Origin: Chloroflexota bacterium
GTDB taxonomy: Bacteria; Chloroflexota; Dormibacteria; CF-121
Assembly: GCA_005880615.1 (NCBI GenBank)
Contig: VBID01000122.1
Span: 1-56,612 of the forward strand
Direction: 5' to 3'
DNA length: 56,612 bases
The position numbers and the translations under genes are program-made. The notes beneath the pieces are model-generated. The model ran no database searches, was not told the DNA's origin, and saw only the letters and a program-made list of their open reading frames with translations. Of this stretch, positions 13,744 to 21,766 are shown one piece after another (within the stretch, counting starts at the first letter, position 1; the number at the start of each line of letters is the position of its first letter).

Positions 13744-15108
13744 TTATAGGGCCCCTACCAGCTCCTGGATCCGCTCGTCCGACAGGGGCACATCTTCCAG
13801 CTTCCCGGCGAAGTAGGCGTCGTAGGCGCCCAGGTCCAGCAGCCCGTGGCCGCTCAGGTTGAACAGGATGGTCGGGGACTCCCCCGCCTCCCGGGCCCGG
13901 ACCGCCTCATCGATGACGGCCCGGACGGCGTGCGCGCTTTCCGGGGCGGGAATGGTGCCTTCCGCCCGGGCGAACTGGACCGCCGCCTCGAACACGGTCT
14001 TCTGGGGGTAGGCCACCGCCTCGATGATCCCGTGGTCAACCAGGCCGGAGACGAGGGGCGCCATCCCGTGGTAGCGGAGCCCGCCAGCGTGAATGGAGGC
14101 CGGCACGAACGTGTGGCCCAGGGTGTGCATCTTGACCAGCGGGGTCATCCCCACCGAGTCGCCGAAGTCGTACGTGTACTTGCCCTTGGTGATGGAGGGC
14201 GAGGCGTCCGGCTCGACGGCCAGGAAGCGGGTCTTTCGCCCGGACTTCAGGCGCTCCCGGACGAACGGCAGGGCCAGGCCGGAGAAGTTGCTGCCGCCGC
14301 CCACGCAGCCGACCACCAGGTCGGGCATGGCGCCGGCCCGCTCCATCTGGAGCATGGCCTCCTCGCCGATGATGGTCTGGTGCAGGAGTACATGGTTGAG
14401 GACGCTGCCCAGCGAATACTTGGTGTCCTCCCGGGAGGCCGCGTCTTCGACCGCCTCGGAGATGGCGATCCCCAGGCTGCCGGGCGAATCGGGGTCCTGC
14501 TCCCGGATCTGGCGGCCGGCCGCCGTCAGCGGTGACGGGCTGGGGACGACGTCCGCCCCCCAGACGTGCATCATGCTCTTGCGGTAGGGCTTCTGTTCGT
14601 AGCTGATCCGGACCATGTAAATCATGCACTCGAGCTCGAAGACCTTGGCCGCAAAGGCCAGGGCACTCCCCCACTGGCCGGCGCCGGTCTCGGTGCTGAG
14701 GCGCTTGGTGCCTTCGGCCTTGTTGTAGAAGGCCTGCGCCACGGCCGTGTTCGGCTTGTGCGACCCGGCCGGGCTGACGCCCTCGTACTTGTAGTAGATG
14801 CGGGCGGTGGTGTTGAGGGCTTGTTCCAGCCGGCGGGCCCGCAGCAGCGGGGTGGGCCGCCAGAGTCGGTAGATGTCCTGCACCGGCTGCGGGATGTCGA
14901 TGAAGCGGTCGGTGGAGACCTCCTGCTTGATCAGCTCCATCGGGAACAACGGCGCCAGGTCGGCCGGGCCGATCGGCTGGCGGGTCGCCGGATGGAGTGG
15001 CGGGCTGGGCGGGAACGGCAGGTCGGCCAGGATGTTGTACCAGCGAGTCGGCATCTCCTGCTCGTCGAGCAGGATCTTGGTGGCGGCGCTAGGCGCTTGA
15101 ACGCTCAT
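13744..15108 (-). CDS. trpB: tryptophan synthase beta chain, TrpB2 type
   Basis: This 454-aa PLP enzyme belongs to the TrpB2 branch of tryptophan synthase beta chains, which condense indole with serine. The PLP lysine is in the block [18 protein letters not shown]; TrpB2-type features include the long N-terminus ([14 protein letters not shown]) and [20 protein letters not shown]. The phosphate-binding glycine loop is [13 protein letters not shown]. The start ATG 15108 has AAGGAGGG upstream; the frame open further upstream is repeat sequence. The place is odd: between rplL and rpoB in the ribosomal/RNA polymerase cluster, with no trpA or other trp gene nearby. TrpB2 proteins often work alone on free indole. 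Confidence 0.93.
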   Translation of the reverse strand: MSVQAPSAATKILLDEQEMPTRWYNILADLPFPPSPPLHPATRQPIGPADLAPLFPMELIKQEVSTDRFIDIPQPVQDIYRLWRPTPLLRARRLEQALNTTARIYYKYEGVSPAGSHKPNTAVAQAFYNKAEGTKRLSTETGAGQWGSALAFAAKVFELECMIYMVRISYEQKPYRKSMMHVWGADVVPSPSPLTAAGRQIREQDPDSPGSLGIAISEAVEDAASREDTKYSLGSVLNHVLLHQTIIGEEAMLQMERAGAMPDLVVGCVGGGSNFSGLALPFVRERLKSGRKTRFLAVEPDASPSITKGKYTYDFGDSVGMTPLVKMHTLGHTFVPASIHAGGLRYHGMAPLVSGLVDHGIIEAVAYPQKTVFEAAVQFARAEGTIPAPESAHAVRAVIDEAVRAREAGESPTILFNLSGHGLLDLGAYDAYFAGKLEDVPLSDERIQELVGAL

Positions 15109-15195
15109 GGAGCCCTCCCTCCTTAGTGGTGCCCCCGTTGTAGCACGGAGGGCCACCGGAGGGAAGGGTCGTTCTAGTCGCCGCGAATCAGACCG

Positions 15196-15236
15196 CCACC
15201 CCGACCCTCCGCGAGCGAGGGAGGGAGGAGAGGTCC
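15196..15236. repeat. GC-rich palindromic repeat, type A copy 1
   Basis: The sequence CCACCCCGACCCTCC ... GAGGGAGGGAGGAGAGGTCC lies between rplL and trpB. It is nearly identical to the copy at 15276-15318 and to an inverted copy at 19077-19130. It can form a hairpin of pyrimidine and purine arms. Confidence 0.7.
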
Positions 15237-15275
15237 TGACGGCCAAGTGTGCACCGCTACGGCGAATCGAGAGCC

Positions 15276-15318
15276 CCACCCCGACCCTCCCCCGCACGGG
15301 GGGAGGGAGGAGAGGTCC
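15276..15318. repeat. GC-rich palindromic repeat, type A copy 2
   Basis: Second copy of the type A element, with CCACCCCGACCCTCC, a perfect CCCCC-GCAC-GGGGG-like core and GGGAGGGAGGAGAGGTCC. It ends 10 nt before the rplL stop on the other side and may act as a 3'-end hairpin for the rplJL transcript. Confidence 0.7.
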
Positions 15319-15328
15319 GCAGAGCGGT

Positions 15329-15718
15329 CTACTTAATTTCGACTCCGGCGCCGGCGTCCTTGAGCTTCTTGGCCACGGCCTCAGCTTCCTCTCGGTTGAC
15401 GCCTTCCTTGACCGGCTTGGGCGCCTGGTCAACCAGGTCCTTGGCCTCTTTCAGGCCGAGGCCGGTGATCTCCCGGACGACCTTGATGACGCCGATCTTG
15501 GCGTCGCCGGGCCCGGTCAGGATGACGTTGAACTCCGTCTTCTCCGCCTCGGGGGCGGCCGCGGCTGCCCCGCCGGCGATGGGCGCCGCTGCCACGGCCA
15601 CGGGAGCGGCAGCCGTTACGCCGTACTCCTGCTCGATGGCCTTGACCGCGTTCATCACGTCGACCACGGTCCACTCCTTCAAGGCCGCTACGAAGTCGTC
15701 GACAGTTACCTTTGCCAT
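15329..15718 (-). CDS. rplL: ribosomal protein bL12 (L7/L12)
   Basis: bL12 (129 aa) forms the ribosomal stalk that recruits translation factors. The N-terminal dimer domain is [20 protein letters not shown], followed by an Ala/Pro-rich hinge and the C-terminal domain [20 protein letters not shown], then [19 protein letters not shown]. The last residues GVEIK are typical. The frame is open further upstream, but the ATG at 15718 gives the standard MAKVTV start and has AAGGAGG before it. It follows rplJ by 13 nt, and the two are cotranscribed under the L10 leader. Confidence 0.98.
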   Translation of the reverse strand: MAKVTVDDFVAALKEWTVVDVMNAVKAIEQEYGVTAAAPVAVAAAPIAGGAAAAAPEAEKTEFNVILTGPGDAKIGVIKVVREITGLGLKEAKDLVDQAPKPVKEGVNREEAEAVAKKLKDAGAGVEIK

Positions 15719-15731
15719 GATTCCTCCTTGA

Positions 15732-16313
15732 TTAGGCGGCCGGCGCCGGCGCGGTGGCCGGCGGTTCCGCCTTCTCTTTCTGGGTCCGAAGCGCGTCGAG
15801 GGTTCGGGCGAGCTGGCCGATGGGGGCCTGCAGCACGCTGGCCAGGCTGCCGAGCGGGGCCTGCATCGCCCCGAGCAGGCGGCTGAGCAGGACCTCCCTG
15901 GACGGCAGCTCGGCGAGCTGGCCCACGGTGTCGGCATTGAGCAGGCGCCCTTGCAGGATGCCGCTCTTGATCACCATCTTGCGATTGGCGCGGATGTATT
16001 CACTCAGGAGCCGGGCTGGAATGGCCGGATCGTCGCGACCGAAGATCATGGCCACCGGGCCGGTGAGCTCCTTCTCCAGCACACCCAGCCCGGCGGCATT
16101 GGCGGCCCGCCGCGCCAGGGTGTTCTTCACGACGACCATTTCCGCCCCACCGCCGCGCAACTTCCGGCGCAGGTCCTGCATCTGGGCGACGGTCATGCCG
16201 CGATAGTCGGCCAGCACGGCCGTGGACGCCCGGCGGAGCCGGTCGGTCAGCTGCTCCACCGTGGCCGCCTTCAGCGCTTTCTTGTCGACTTCGACTTTCT
16301 TCTTTTCTGCCAT
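15732..16313 (-). CDS. rplJ: ribosomal protein uL10
   Basis: uL10 (193 aa) is the stalk base that binds bL12 dimers and 23S rRNA. The start ATG 16313 gives [20 protein letters not shown]; the upstream in-frame part reads through the leader and is not coding. Conserved blocks are [48 protein letters not shown] and the C-terminal bL12-binding helix region. The end is an Ala/Pro tail ([10 protein letters not shown]). It is preceded by an L10-type RNA leader and attenuator, which indicates autogenous control by the L10(L12) complex. Confidence 0.98.
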   Translation of the reverse strand: MAEKKKVEVDKKALKAATVEQLTDRLRRASTAVLADYRGMTVAQMQDLRRKLRGGGAEMVVVKNTLARRAANAAGLGVLEKELTGPVAMIFGRDDPAIPARLLSEYIRANRKMVIKSGILQGRLLNADTVGQLAELPSREVLLSRLLGAMQAPLGSLASVLQAPIGQLARTLDALRTQKEKAEPPATAPAPAA

Positions 16314-16325
16314 CTCTTTACCTGC

Positions 16326-16360
16326 GACACCCTCCCCTACCCCTCCCTGAAGGGAGGGGA
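16326..16360. repeat. GC-rich palindromic repeat, type B
   Basis: The sequence CACCCTCCCCTACCCC followed by TCCCTGAAGGGAGGGG lies between the attenuator and the rplJ start. The hairpin core is CCCTCCC...GGGAGGG. Near copies are at 28111-28146 and 37417-37450, with decayed copies elsewhere. Confidence 0.7.
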
Positions 16361-16397
16361 AAATATAAAAACCTTCTGGCCAGCAGGGCAAGAAGGT
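16361..16397 (-). terminator. attenuator terminator in the rplJ leader
   Basis: On the minus strand ACCTTCT (16397-16391) pairs with AGAAGGT (16377-16371) and is followed by TTTTTATATTTT. It lies downstream of the L10 leader fold and about 60 nt before rplJ, the position of an attenuator that limits rplJL expression when free L10 is bound to the leader. Confidence 0.8.
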
Positions 16398-16413
16398 CCA
16401 TTCGCGTCCCTTG

Positions 16414-16460
16414 CCTGCGCAGGAGATTAAGCCGGCTGGGCCGGCACCTGCGGTCTCTGG
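16414..16460 (-). ncRNA. ribosomal protein L10 leader RNA
   Basis: The minus-strand RNA reads CCAGAGACCGCAGGTG, a hairpin CCGGC-CCA-GCCGG, then CTTAATCTCCTGCGCAGG. This matches the known L10 leader core, in which GCAGG pairs with CCTGC around a kink-turn and a 'CTTAA' joint after the inner hairpin. It lies between the rplA stop and rplJ, ahead of an intrinsic terminator. The identification is by recall of the Rfam L10_leader pattern, not by a covariance search. Confidence 0.85.
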
Positions 16461-16483
16461 CTATTCAATTTTTCGCGAGCGGA

Positions 16484-16489
16484 AGTATA
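16484..16489 (-). promoter_or_regulatory. extended -10 promoter for rplJL
   Basis: The minus strand has TGCTATACT, i.e. TATACT with an upstream TGn extension, just after the rplA stop and about 25 nt before the L10 leader core. No clear -35 is seen. It would give rplJL a separate start within the cluster. Confidence 0.55.
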
Positions 16490-16494
16490 GCAGG

Positions 16495-17199
16495 CTAGTT
16501 CATTCTGGAGGCCAGCGCGGGGTCGATCTGCACGCTGGGGCCCATCGTGGGCGCCAGGTAGACGGACCGCAGGAACTGGCCCTTGGCCGAGGACGGCTTG
16601 GCACGGACTACCGCGTCCATCAGCGCCGCCAGGTTCTCCCGGAGCTGCTGCTCGGTGTACGAGGCCTTGCCGATGTTGGTGTGGATGATCCCGGTCTTGT
16701 CCACCCGGTACTCGATCCGGCCGCCCTGGATGTCCTTCACGCCCTTGGCGATGTCAAACGTGACGGTGCCCGCTTTGGGGTTGGGCATCAGGCCCCGGGG
16801 GCCGAGCACCTTCCCCAGCCGGCCCACCATCCCCATCATGTCGGGGGTGGCCAGGGTCACGTCAAAGTCGAGCCAGCCTTCCTGGATCCGCTTGGCGAGG
16901 TCATCCCCGCCTACATAGTCGGCACCGGCCTCCTTGGCCTCCCGGGCCTTGTCGCCCTGGGCGAAGACGAGCACCCGGCGCTTCTTGCCGGTCCCGTGAG
17001 GCAGGGTGACCGAGCCGCGGACCATCTGGTCGGCATGGCGCGGGTCGACGCCTAGCCGGAGGTGCGCCTCGATCGAGCCGTCGAACTTCGACGTCGACGC
17101 GCCCTTGACCAGCTTGACCGCCTCATCGGGCGAGTACTGCTTGGCGTGCTCGATGGTCTTGGCGGCTTCCTTGTACTTTCGTGCGCGGGCTTGAGTCAT
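16495..17199 (-). CDS. rplA: ribosomal protein uL1
   Basis: uL1 (234 aa) forms the L1 stalk at the ribosomal E site and in many bacteria represses its own rplKA mRNA. Typical sequence: [77 protein letters not shown] and [19 protein letters not shown]. The length is normal. It lies 57 nt after rplK, preceded by AGGAGGAACAC, and is followed by the L10 leader. Confidence 0.98.
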   Translation of the reverse strand: MTQARARKYKEAAKTIEHAKQYSPDEAVKLVKGASTSKFDGSIEAHLRLGVDPRHADQMVRGSVTLPHGTGKKRRVLVFAQGDKAREAKEAGADYVGGDDLAKRIQEGWLDFDVTLATPDMMGMVGRLGKVLGPRGLMPNPKAGTVTFDIAKGVKDIQGGRIEYRVDKTGIIHTNIGKASYTEQQLRENLAALMDAVVRAKPSSAKGQFLRSVYLAPTMGPSVQIDPALASRMN

Positions 17200-17256
17200 G
17201 TGTTCCTCCTGTGGTCGTAGCGGGCTCCAGGCCCTGCCACGGGAATTGGGTTTCGC

Positions 17257-17685
17257 TTACTTGACGACGTCGATCCCCAGGGACCGGGCGGTCCCCTCGA
17301 TCATCTTCATGGCGGCCGCGACGTCAAACGCGTTCAGGTCCTTGAGCTTGAGCTCGGCGATCTCGCGCACCTGGCGCTCGGTGACCTTGCCCACCTTCTC
17401 CTTGTTCGGCTTGGCCGAGCCCTTCTCCACGCCGGCAGCCTTCTTCAGCAGGTCCGCCGCGGGCGGGGTCTTGGTGACGAAGGTGAAGCTGCGATCCTCG
17501 TAGATGGTCAGCTCGACCGGCACGATCTGGCCGGCCATGGACGCGGTCTTCTCGTTATAGGCGCGGACGAACTCCATGATGTTGACGCCGTGGGGGCCGA
17601 GGGCGGTGCCGATGGGCGGCGCCGGGGTGGCCTTGCCGGCCTCGATCTGGATCTTGACCTGGGCCTTGACCTTTTTCTTTGCCAT
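17257..17685 (-). CDS. rplK: ribosomal protein uL11
   Basis: uL11 (142 aa) binds the GTPase-associated centre of 23S rRNA and is needed for RelA activation. Typical sequence: [20 protein letters not shown] with [15 protein letters not shown] (the proline-rich loop), [17 protein letters not shown], and the C-terminal signature region [20 protein letters not shown] then [10 protein letters not shown]. It starts directly after the nusG stop with no gap. Confidence 0.98.
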   Translation of the reverse strand: MAKKKVKAQVKIQIEAGKATPAPPIGTALGPHGVNIMEFVRAYNEKTASMAGQIVPVELTIYEDRSFTFVTKTPPAADLLKKAAGVEKGSAKPNKEKVGKVTERQVREIAELKLKDLNAFDVAAAMKMIEGTARSLGIDVVK

Positions 17686-18432
17686 TTACTTGAGCCGCTC
17701 CACCTGCAGGAGGTCCAGTTCCACGGGCGTCTCCCGGCCAAACATGTTGACCAGGACCTTGAGCTTGCCCTTGTCGGCGTTGATCTCGTCGACCTTGCCA
17801 TGGAAGTCGGAGAAGGGGCCGTCGATGACCCGCACGTTCTCCCCCACCCGGTACTCGACCCGGACCTTGGGCGCTTCGGCCTTGATCTGCTTCTGGATCG
17901 ACTTGATTTCCTTCTCCTGCAGCGCCACCGGCTTGTTGCCGGAGCCCACGAAGCTGGTCACACCCGGGGTGTTGCGCACCACGTACCAGGATTCGTCGGA
18001 CATGATCATGTTCACCAGGATGTAGCCGGGGAAGGTGCGCTTGGCCACGTGCCGGCGCTGCCCGTCCTTGATCTCGATGACGTCCTCGGTCGGCACCAGG
18101 ACGTCGAAGATCTGGTCGTGCATGTCCATCGACTCCACCCGCTTGAGCAGGTTGTTCTTGACCTTCTCTTCGTGGCCGGAGTAGGCGTGGACGACGTACC
18201 AGTGCGACTCCCCGGCCGGCGCCGTCCGGCTCGGTGCCTCCACGCGCATGGCGGAGAGGTCCGGATCCCCAGTGGCTACCGGGGCCGCACCCAGGCCGTC
18301 GCCGACCTGCACCCGCTCGCCGGTCCACACCCGGGCGCCTTCGGCTGCCTCCTTGGCAGCCGCCCGCGACCGGCGTTTGGGCGCTGGCTTCGAGGGCTCC
18401 GGGGCGGAGTTCAGGTTCTCTGGGTTTTCCAT
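17686..18432 (-). CDS. nusG: transcription elongation/antitermination factor NusG, with long N-terminal extension
   Basis: NusG links RNA polymerase with Rho and the ribosome. The NGN domain runs from [20 protein letters not shown] (about residue 76) through [11 protein letters not shown] and [13 protein letters not shown]. The KOW domain includes [19 protein letters not shown] and ends [15 protein letters not shown]. At 248 aa it is about 70 residues longer than E. coli NusG. The extra N-terminus is low-complexity and basic/Ala/Pro-rich ([17 protein letters not shown]), as in actinobacterial and some Chloroflexota NusG. It lies between secE and rplK in the standard order, 13 nt after secE. 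Confidence 0.98.
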   Translation of the reverse strand: MENPENLNSAPEPSKPAPKRRSRAAAKEAAEGARVWTGERVQVGDGLGAAPVATGDPDLSAMRVEAPSRTAPAGESHWYVVHAYSGHEEKVKNNLLKRVESMDMHDQIFDVLVPTEDVIEIKDGQRRHVAKRTFPGYILVNMIMSDESWYVVRNTPGVTSFVGSGNKPVALQEKEIKSIQKQIKAEAPKVRVEYRVGENVRVIDGPFSDFHGKVDEINADKGKLKVLVNMFGRETPVELDLLQVERLK

Positions 18433-18445
18433 GGGGTACTGCTTC

Positions 18446-18700
18446 CTAGCTAGGTTTCGCGAATTCGAACTTAACGATCGAGTGGGCCAGGACGTAGTCG
18501 ATCAGCCCCAGCACGAGGGAGACCACGATCACAGTCACGATCACGACGAACGTCATCGTCCGCAGCTCCGCCATGCTCGGCCAGATGACCTTGCGAAGCT
18601 CGTTGAAGATCTCTTCGAAGCCCCGGATGAGCCCGGTTCGGGGGCCAGGGGTGCGCTGCACTCGATTGGTCCTGGGGTCAGTGGGAATGGCTTTGGCCAC
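18446..18700 (-). CDS. secE: preprotein translocase subunit SecE
   Basis: SecE (84 aa) is the single-span clamp subunit of the SecYEG translocon. The N-terminus is basic; the amphipathic block FEEIFNELRKVIWPSMAELR is the SecE signature, followed by one membrane segment (TFVVIVTVIVVSLVLGLIDY). The short one-helix form is usual outside the enterobacteria. It lies between tRNA-Trp and nusG. Confidence 0.97.
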   Translation of the reverse strand: MAKAIPTDPRTNRVQRTPGPRTGLIRGFEEIFNELRKVIWPSMAELRTMTFVVIVTVIVVSLVLGLIDYVLAHSIVKFEFAKPS

Positions 18701-18753
18701 GCTTACTTATACCTCTTAACTAATGTGTGGAAACCCGGCGGCCGGGGCTGAAG

Positions 18754-18829
18754 TGGCAGGGGTGGAGCGATTCGAACGCCCGACCGGCGGTTTTGGAGAC
18801 CGCTGCTCTACCAACTGAGCTACACCCCT
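18754..18829 (-). tRNA. trnW: tRNA-Trp (anticodon CCA)
   Basis: A complete cloverleaf on the minus strand: acceptor AGGGGTG / CACCCCT, D arm AGCTCAGTTGGTAGAGC, anticodon loop with CCA in the stem GCGGT...ACCGC, T loop TTCGAATC, discriminator G and encoded CCA. Its place between rpmG and secE is the classical one. Confidence 0.97.
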
Positions 18830-18841
18830 GTGTCCCGGCTA

Positions 18842-19000
18842 TCACTTGGTCTCCCGGTGCGCGGTGTGCTTGCGGCACTGCGAGCAGAACTTCTTGACCT
18901 CTAACCGGTCCGGATCGTTCTTCTTGTTCTTGACCGTCGTGTAGTTGCGCGACTTACAGGTCTGGCACTGCAGCGTGATGATCGAAGCTTGGGCAGGCAT
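18842..19000 (-). CDS. rpmG: ribosomal protein bL33 (zinc-ribbon form)
   Basis: bL33 (52 aa) of the 50S subunit. The translation begins [20 protein letters not shown], goes on [18 protein letters not shown] and ends [14 protein letters not shown]. The two cysteine pairs (CQTC and CSQC) mark the zinc-binding C+ form of L33. It starts at ATG 19000 with GGGGA upstream and ends 13 nt before tRNA-Trp. It is the first gene of the rpmG-trnW-secE-nusG-rplKA transcript. Confidence 0.96.
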   Translation of the reverse strand: MPAQASIITLQCQTCKSRNYTTVKNKKNDPDRLEVKKFCSQCRKHTAHRETK

Positions 19001-19014
19001 TTGGTCCCCGACAC

Positions 19015-19038
19015 AAAAAAGACCTAGCTTTTGCTAGG
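19015..19038 (-). terminator. terminator-like hairpin in the rpmG leader
   Basis: On the minus strand CCTAGC-AAAA-GCTAGG is followed by TCTTTTTT. It lies a few nt after the predicted start of the rpmG transcript and before its ribosome binding site. It could end transcripts arriving from upstream, or act as an attenuator on rpmG-secE-nusG. Confidence 0.65.
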
Positions 19039-19047
19039 CGAGAACAC

Positions 19048-19076
19048 ATATTAGCAGACGGCGCGTGAAGCGTCAA
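19048..19076 (-). promoter_or_regulatory. main promoter of the rpmG-secE-nusG-rpl cluster
   Basis: TTGACG (19076-19071), a 17-bp spacer and TAATAT (19053-19048) with an upstream TG (TGCTAATAT) make a near-consensus sigma-A promoter. It directly abuts a type A palindromic repeat. It is the strongest promoter sequence I see in the window. Confidence 0.85.
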
Positions 19077-19130
19077 CCGCTCTGCGGACCTCTTCTCCCT
19101 CCCCCCTTGCGGGGGAGGGCGGGGTGGGGG
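19077..19130. repeat. GC-rich palindromic repeat, type A copy 3 (inverted)
   Basis: Read on the minus strand this is CCACCCCGCCCTCCC, CCGCAAGGGG and GGGAGGGAGAAGAGGTCC, followed by GCAGAGCGG, matching the copies at 15.2-15.3 kb including the GCAGAGCGG flank. It lies between the L,D-transpeptidase 3' end and the rpmG promoter. Confidence 0.7.
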
Positions 19131-19148
19131 GTCTGCCCCGCCGCGAGG

Positions 19149-20525
19149 TTACCAGGTCACGACCACCGTCGTTCCGATCGTGGTCCAGCCGTACAGGATG
19201 CTCATCGGTCCGTAGGGGACGTTGACGCAACCATGGGTGCCCGCGCCGGTGTTGGAGCCCGGTCCATACCAGGTCCGCCAGGGGGCGTCGTGGATGAAGT
19301 ACCCGCCGCCTCGGAAGAGCATGGCGTAGGTAGTCCAGGAGGGCGGATACCAGGCGTCGCTGCCATACGCCCAGGGCGAAACGAAGAGGAAGGGCGAGTA
19401 CTTGGCCGTGACGGAGGTCACTCCCGGTGGCGTGGGCAGCCACGGCCGGCCGGTCGTCACGTAGGACGTGAGCACCGGCGTCCCATCCTGAAAAGCCGTC
19501 AGGACCTGCTTCGACAGCGAAACGACGATCAGTTTGCCGGGGCCGGCGTTCCAGCTGAGCTGGTTTTCTTTGGTCCAGATGGCGGCGGCCAGCGCCTGGT
19601 TCTGCTGCGACAGCTGGCTGGCCAGGGACTGGAAGGTCAGCGTGTTGGCGGCACTCTCCAGCTGCCAGGCCAGGCTGGCAATGGCGCCCGCGGGATCGGC
19701 CACCGGCAGCCCATCGGCGCGGGCGGTCGCCAGGGTGGCGCGGGCGTCGTTGAGTTGCGCGTACGCCCCGGCGCGGGCGTCGAGCAGCCCCTGGAGGCCG
19801 AGCGCGATCTGGGTGAGCTGGTCCTCAACCGGCGCGAACCCCGCGCTTGAATGGACATCCGGAACCTGGGCGGCCGCCGCCGTGATCTGCCTGGCAAACG
19901 CAGCGAGGTCCAGTTCCGGATACTGCTCGGCCGTCGCCAGCAGCGACCGCGCACTGGCCAGGCTCACCGAGGTCGCGGTCCTGGCTGCTCGGAACTCGCT
20001 CAGCCGATCCTGGAGGATCAGCAAGTGGTCGCCGAGGACATGGCTCAGCGTCGAGAAGTCATTGGGGGTGATGGCCAGCGTGGCGTAGTGGGCAAAGCGC
20101 CCCTGGGTCTCATCCAGGCCGTCCGTCGTAACCCCGCCCTGGTGCGCCTCGACGACGAGCTGATTCCAGAGATGGAGGGTGCGGAGGAAGCCATCGCGCT
20201 GCTCGCTCCGGCTGCGGGCGTACGCCCCGTCCAGGTCCGCCTGGAGAGTGGCGAGGTGGTCCAGGCGCTGGTGATCGCGAAGCGGGGTCTGCCACCAGGA
20301 CGTGGGTGCCGGATGCATCACCTGGTCGTAGCGCCACATGAGCTGATCGGCGCTGACCGGGTCCAGGCCGCCCGTGATGGCGCGGGTCAGAGCCTGGTCG
20401 AAGTTCGTCGCAGACTGCTGGATGCCCGACTGGAGCAGGGTCTCGCTGGCGGCGGCCGACATCGGGATCGCGGTGGCCAGGCCAACAGCCACAAGGATGA
20501 AGACAGCCCGCCGTAACCCCCGCAC
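19149..20525 (-). CDS. secreted L,D-transpeptidase (YkuD domain)
   Basis: This 458-aa protein starts with a signal peptide (RRAVFILVAVGLATAIPMSA). Residues about 30-320 are an Ala/Leu/Gln-rich, probably helical region of no clear family. The last ~130 residues are a YkuD domain: IVVSLSKQVLTAFQDGTPVL, VTTGRPWLPTPPGVTSV, FIHDAPWRTWYGPGSNTGAG and the catalytic THGCVNVPYGP (HxGC-type Cys and His). Such enzymes form 3-3 peptidoglycan crosslinks or attach proteins to peptidoglycan. It is monocistronic, and its 3' end runs into a palindromic repeat. Confidence 0.9.
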   Translation of the reverse strand: MRGLRRAVFILVAVGLATAIPMSAAASETLLQSGIQQSATNFDQALTRAITGGLDPVSADQLMWRYDQVMHPAPTSWWQTPLRDHQRLDHLATLQADLDGAYARSRSEQRDGFLRTLHLWNQLVVEAHQGGVTTDGLDETQGRFAHYATLAITPNDFSTLSHVLGDHLLILQDRLSEFRAARTATSVSLASARSLLATAEQYPELDLAAFARQITAAAAQVPDVHSSAGFAPVEDQLTQIALGLQGLLDARAGAYAQLNDARATLATARADGLPVADPAGAIASLAWQLESAANTLTFQSLASQLSQQNQALAAAIWTKENQLSWNAGPGKLIVVSLSKQVLTAFQDGTPVLTSYVTTGRPWLPTPPGVTSVTAKYSPFLFVSPWAYGSDAWYPPSWTTYAMLFRGGGYFIHDAPWRTWYGPGSNTGAGTHGCVNVPYGPMSILYGWTTIGTTVVVTW

Positions 20526-20740
20526 GACGCACCAACCCCCCTACGAGACTCCGTGGCCCGCGCATCGCGGGCATGATTGCTGGAGTCAATAACGAGGTGG
20601 GTCGTCGGAAGTCATCCCGGCGCACCACATCGTGACCGCCCGTCATGGCGGCGTGGGTGATGCAACGGCACCGCGAAAACCGCTACCGGCCCGTCAAACG
20701 CACACGGGAGGGCGGCAGCTGACACCCTCCCCGCAGATGT

Positions 20741-21610
20741 TTAGCGCTCGATCGGCGCCCCGATCAGGCTCCCCCACTCGGTCCACGACCCGTCGTAGTT
20801 GCGCACGTTCGGGTATCCGAGCAGGTATTGCAGGACGAACCAGGTGTGCGACGAGCGCTCGCCGATCCGACAGTAGGCGATCACCTGCTTGTCCGGGGTG
20901 ACGCCTTTGCTCCCGTAGAGCTCCTTCAGCTCGTCGGCCGACTTGAAGGTCCCGTCCTCGCGGACCGCCTGTCCCCAGGGGATGTTGGCGGCTCCGGGGA
21001 TGTGGCCGCCTCGCTGGGCGCCTTCCTGGGGCAGGTTCTCGGGTGCCAGCAGCTCACCGCTGTATTCCTTGGGCGAGCGGACGTCGACCAGCCTGGAGCC
21101 CGAGTCCTGGTAGCGGCTGCGGACGTCGTCGCGGAGGGCGCGGATCTTGGCGTTGGGATCCGAGGCACGGTACTGGGCCGGCTTGGCGGCCGGGCTCTCG
21201 GTCGCCAGCTCCCGGCCTTCGGCCTCCCATTTCTTCCGACCGCCATCCATCAGCCGGACGTCGCGATGGCCGTAATACTTCAAGTTCCAGACGAACCAGG
21301 CGGCGAACCAGTTGTTGTTGTCGCCGTAGGCGATGATCGTGTCGTCGGCGCTGATTCCATGCCGCGACAGCAGCGCCTCGAACTGATCCTTGGGCAGCAG
21401 GTCCCGAACCGGTTGGGCCTGCAGGTCCTTGCGCCAGTCCAGGCCGATGGCGCCCGGCACGTGCCCCTTGTCGTAGGCGGTGGTATCGACATCCACCTCC
21501 ACGACCTTGACCTTCGGGTCGGTCCGATGCGCCGCCACCCAGGCGGTATCGACCAGCACCTCGGGGTGGGCATACCCGGCGCGACTCACCTCGGTTGCAC
21601 TCGTTGCCAT
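20741..21610 (-). CDS. thiosulfate/3-mercaptopyruvate sulfurtransferase (two rhodanese domains)
   Basis: This 289-aa tandem rhodanese transfers sulfane sulfur. The inactive N-terminal domain has VLVDTAWVAAH, YDKGHVPGAIGLDW and IIAYGDNNNWFAAWFVWNLK. The catalytic C-terminal domain has LVDVRSPKEYSGE, GHIPGAANIPW and the active-site loop VIAYCRIGERSSHTWFVL, where Cys is the persulfide carrier. The loop CRIGERS fits the thiosulfate type (CRxGxR) rather than the mercaptopyruvate type (CGSGVT). It starts at ATG 21610 after AAGGAGAGG. A palindrome overlaps its promoter region. Confidence 0.94.
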   Translation of the reverse strand: MATSATEVSRAGYAHPEVLVDTAWVAAHRTDPKVKVVEVDVDTTAYDKGHVPGAIGLDWRKDLQAQPVRDLLPKDQFEALLSRHGISADDTIIAYGDNNNWFAAWFVWNLKYYGHRDVRLMDGGRKKWEAEGRELATESPAAKPAQYRASDPNAKIRALRDDVRSRYQDSGSRLVDVRSPKEYSGELLAPENLPQEGAQRGGHIPGAANIPWGQAVREDGTFKSADELKELYGSKGVTPDKQVIAYCRIGERSSHTWFVLQYLLGYPNVRNYDGSWTEWGSLIGAPIER

Positions 21611-21628
21611 GACGTTCCTCTCCTTCTA

Positions 21629-21640
21629 ATAGTTGACTAT
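21629..21640. promoter_or_regulatory. palindrome ATAGT-TG-ACTAT before the rhodanese gene
   Basis: This 12-bp inverted repeat sits 19 nt before the sulfurtransferase start in an unusually AT-rich stretch. ATAGTTGACT is also the left half of the IscR type-1 operator of E. coli, which suggests an Rrf2-type regulator. This is resemblance only; the right half of such a site is not clear. Confidence 0.35.
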
Positions 21641-21766
21641 CTAGATCGATTTAATCAAGAATCAGGCCTTCTACTGTACGGGGTCGGCTGGTCGGCGGTC
21701 AAGCCGAAACGCCAATCGGCACGCACAAGAAGGCCGGGGTCGGGGCGTTATGGAAGCGAGCAGCGC

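Noticed and set aside
20526-20740. Possible gene between the L,D-transpeptidase and rhodanese genes
   Set aside because: No frame with a start, ribosome binding site and family sequence; only a small CCCGCGAT...GCGGG-type palindrome is seen.
20828-21766. N-terminal 313 codons before the TPR protein
   Set aside because: Antisense to the rhodanese gene and unlike the membrane/TPR part; the start at 21767 precedes a normal membrane anchor.
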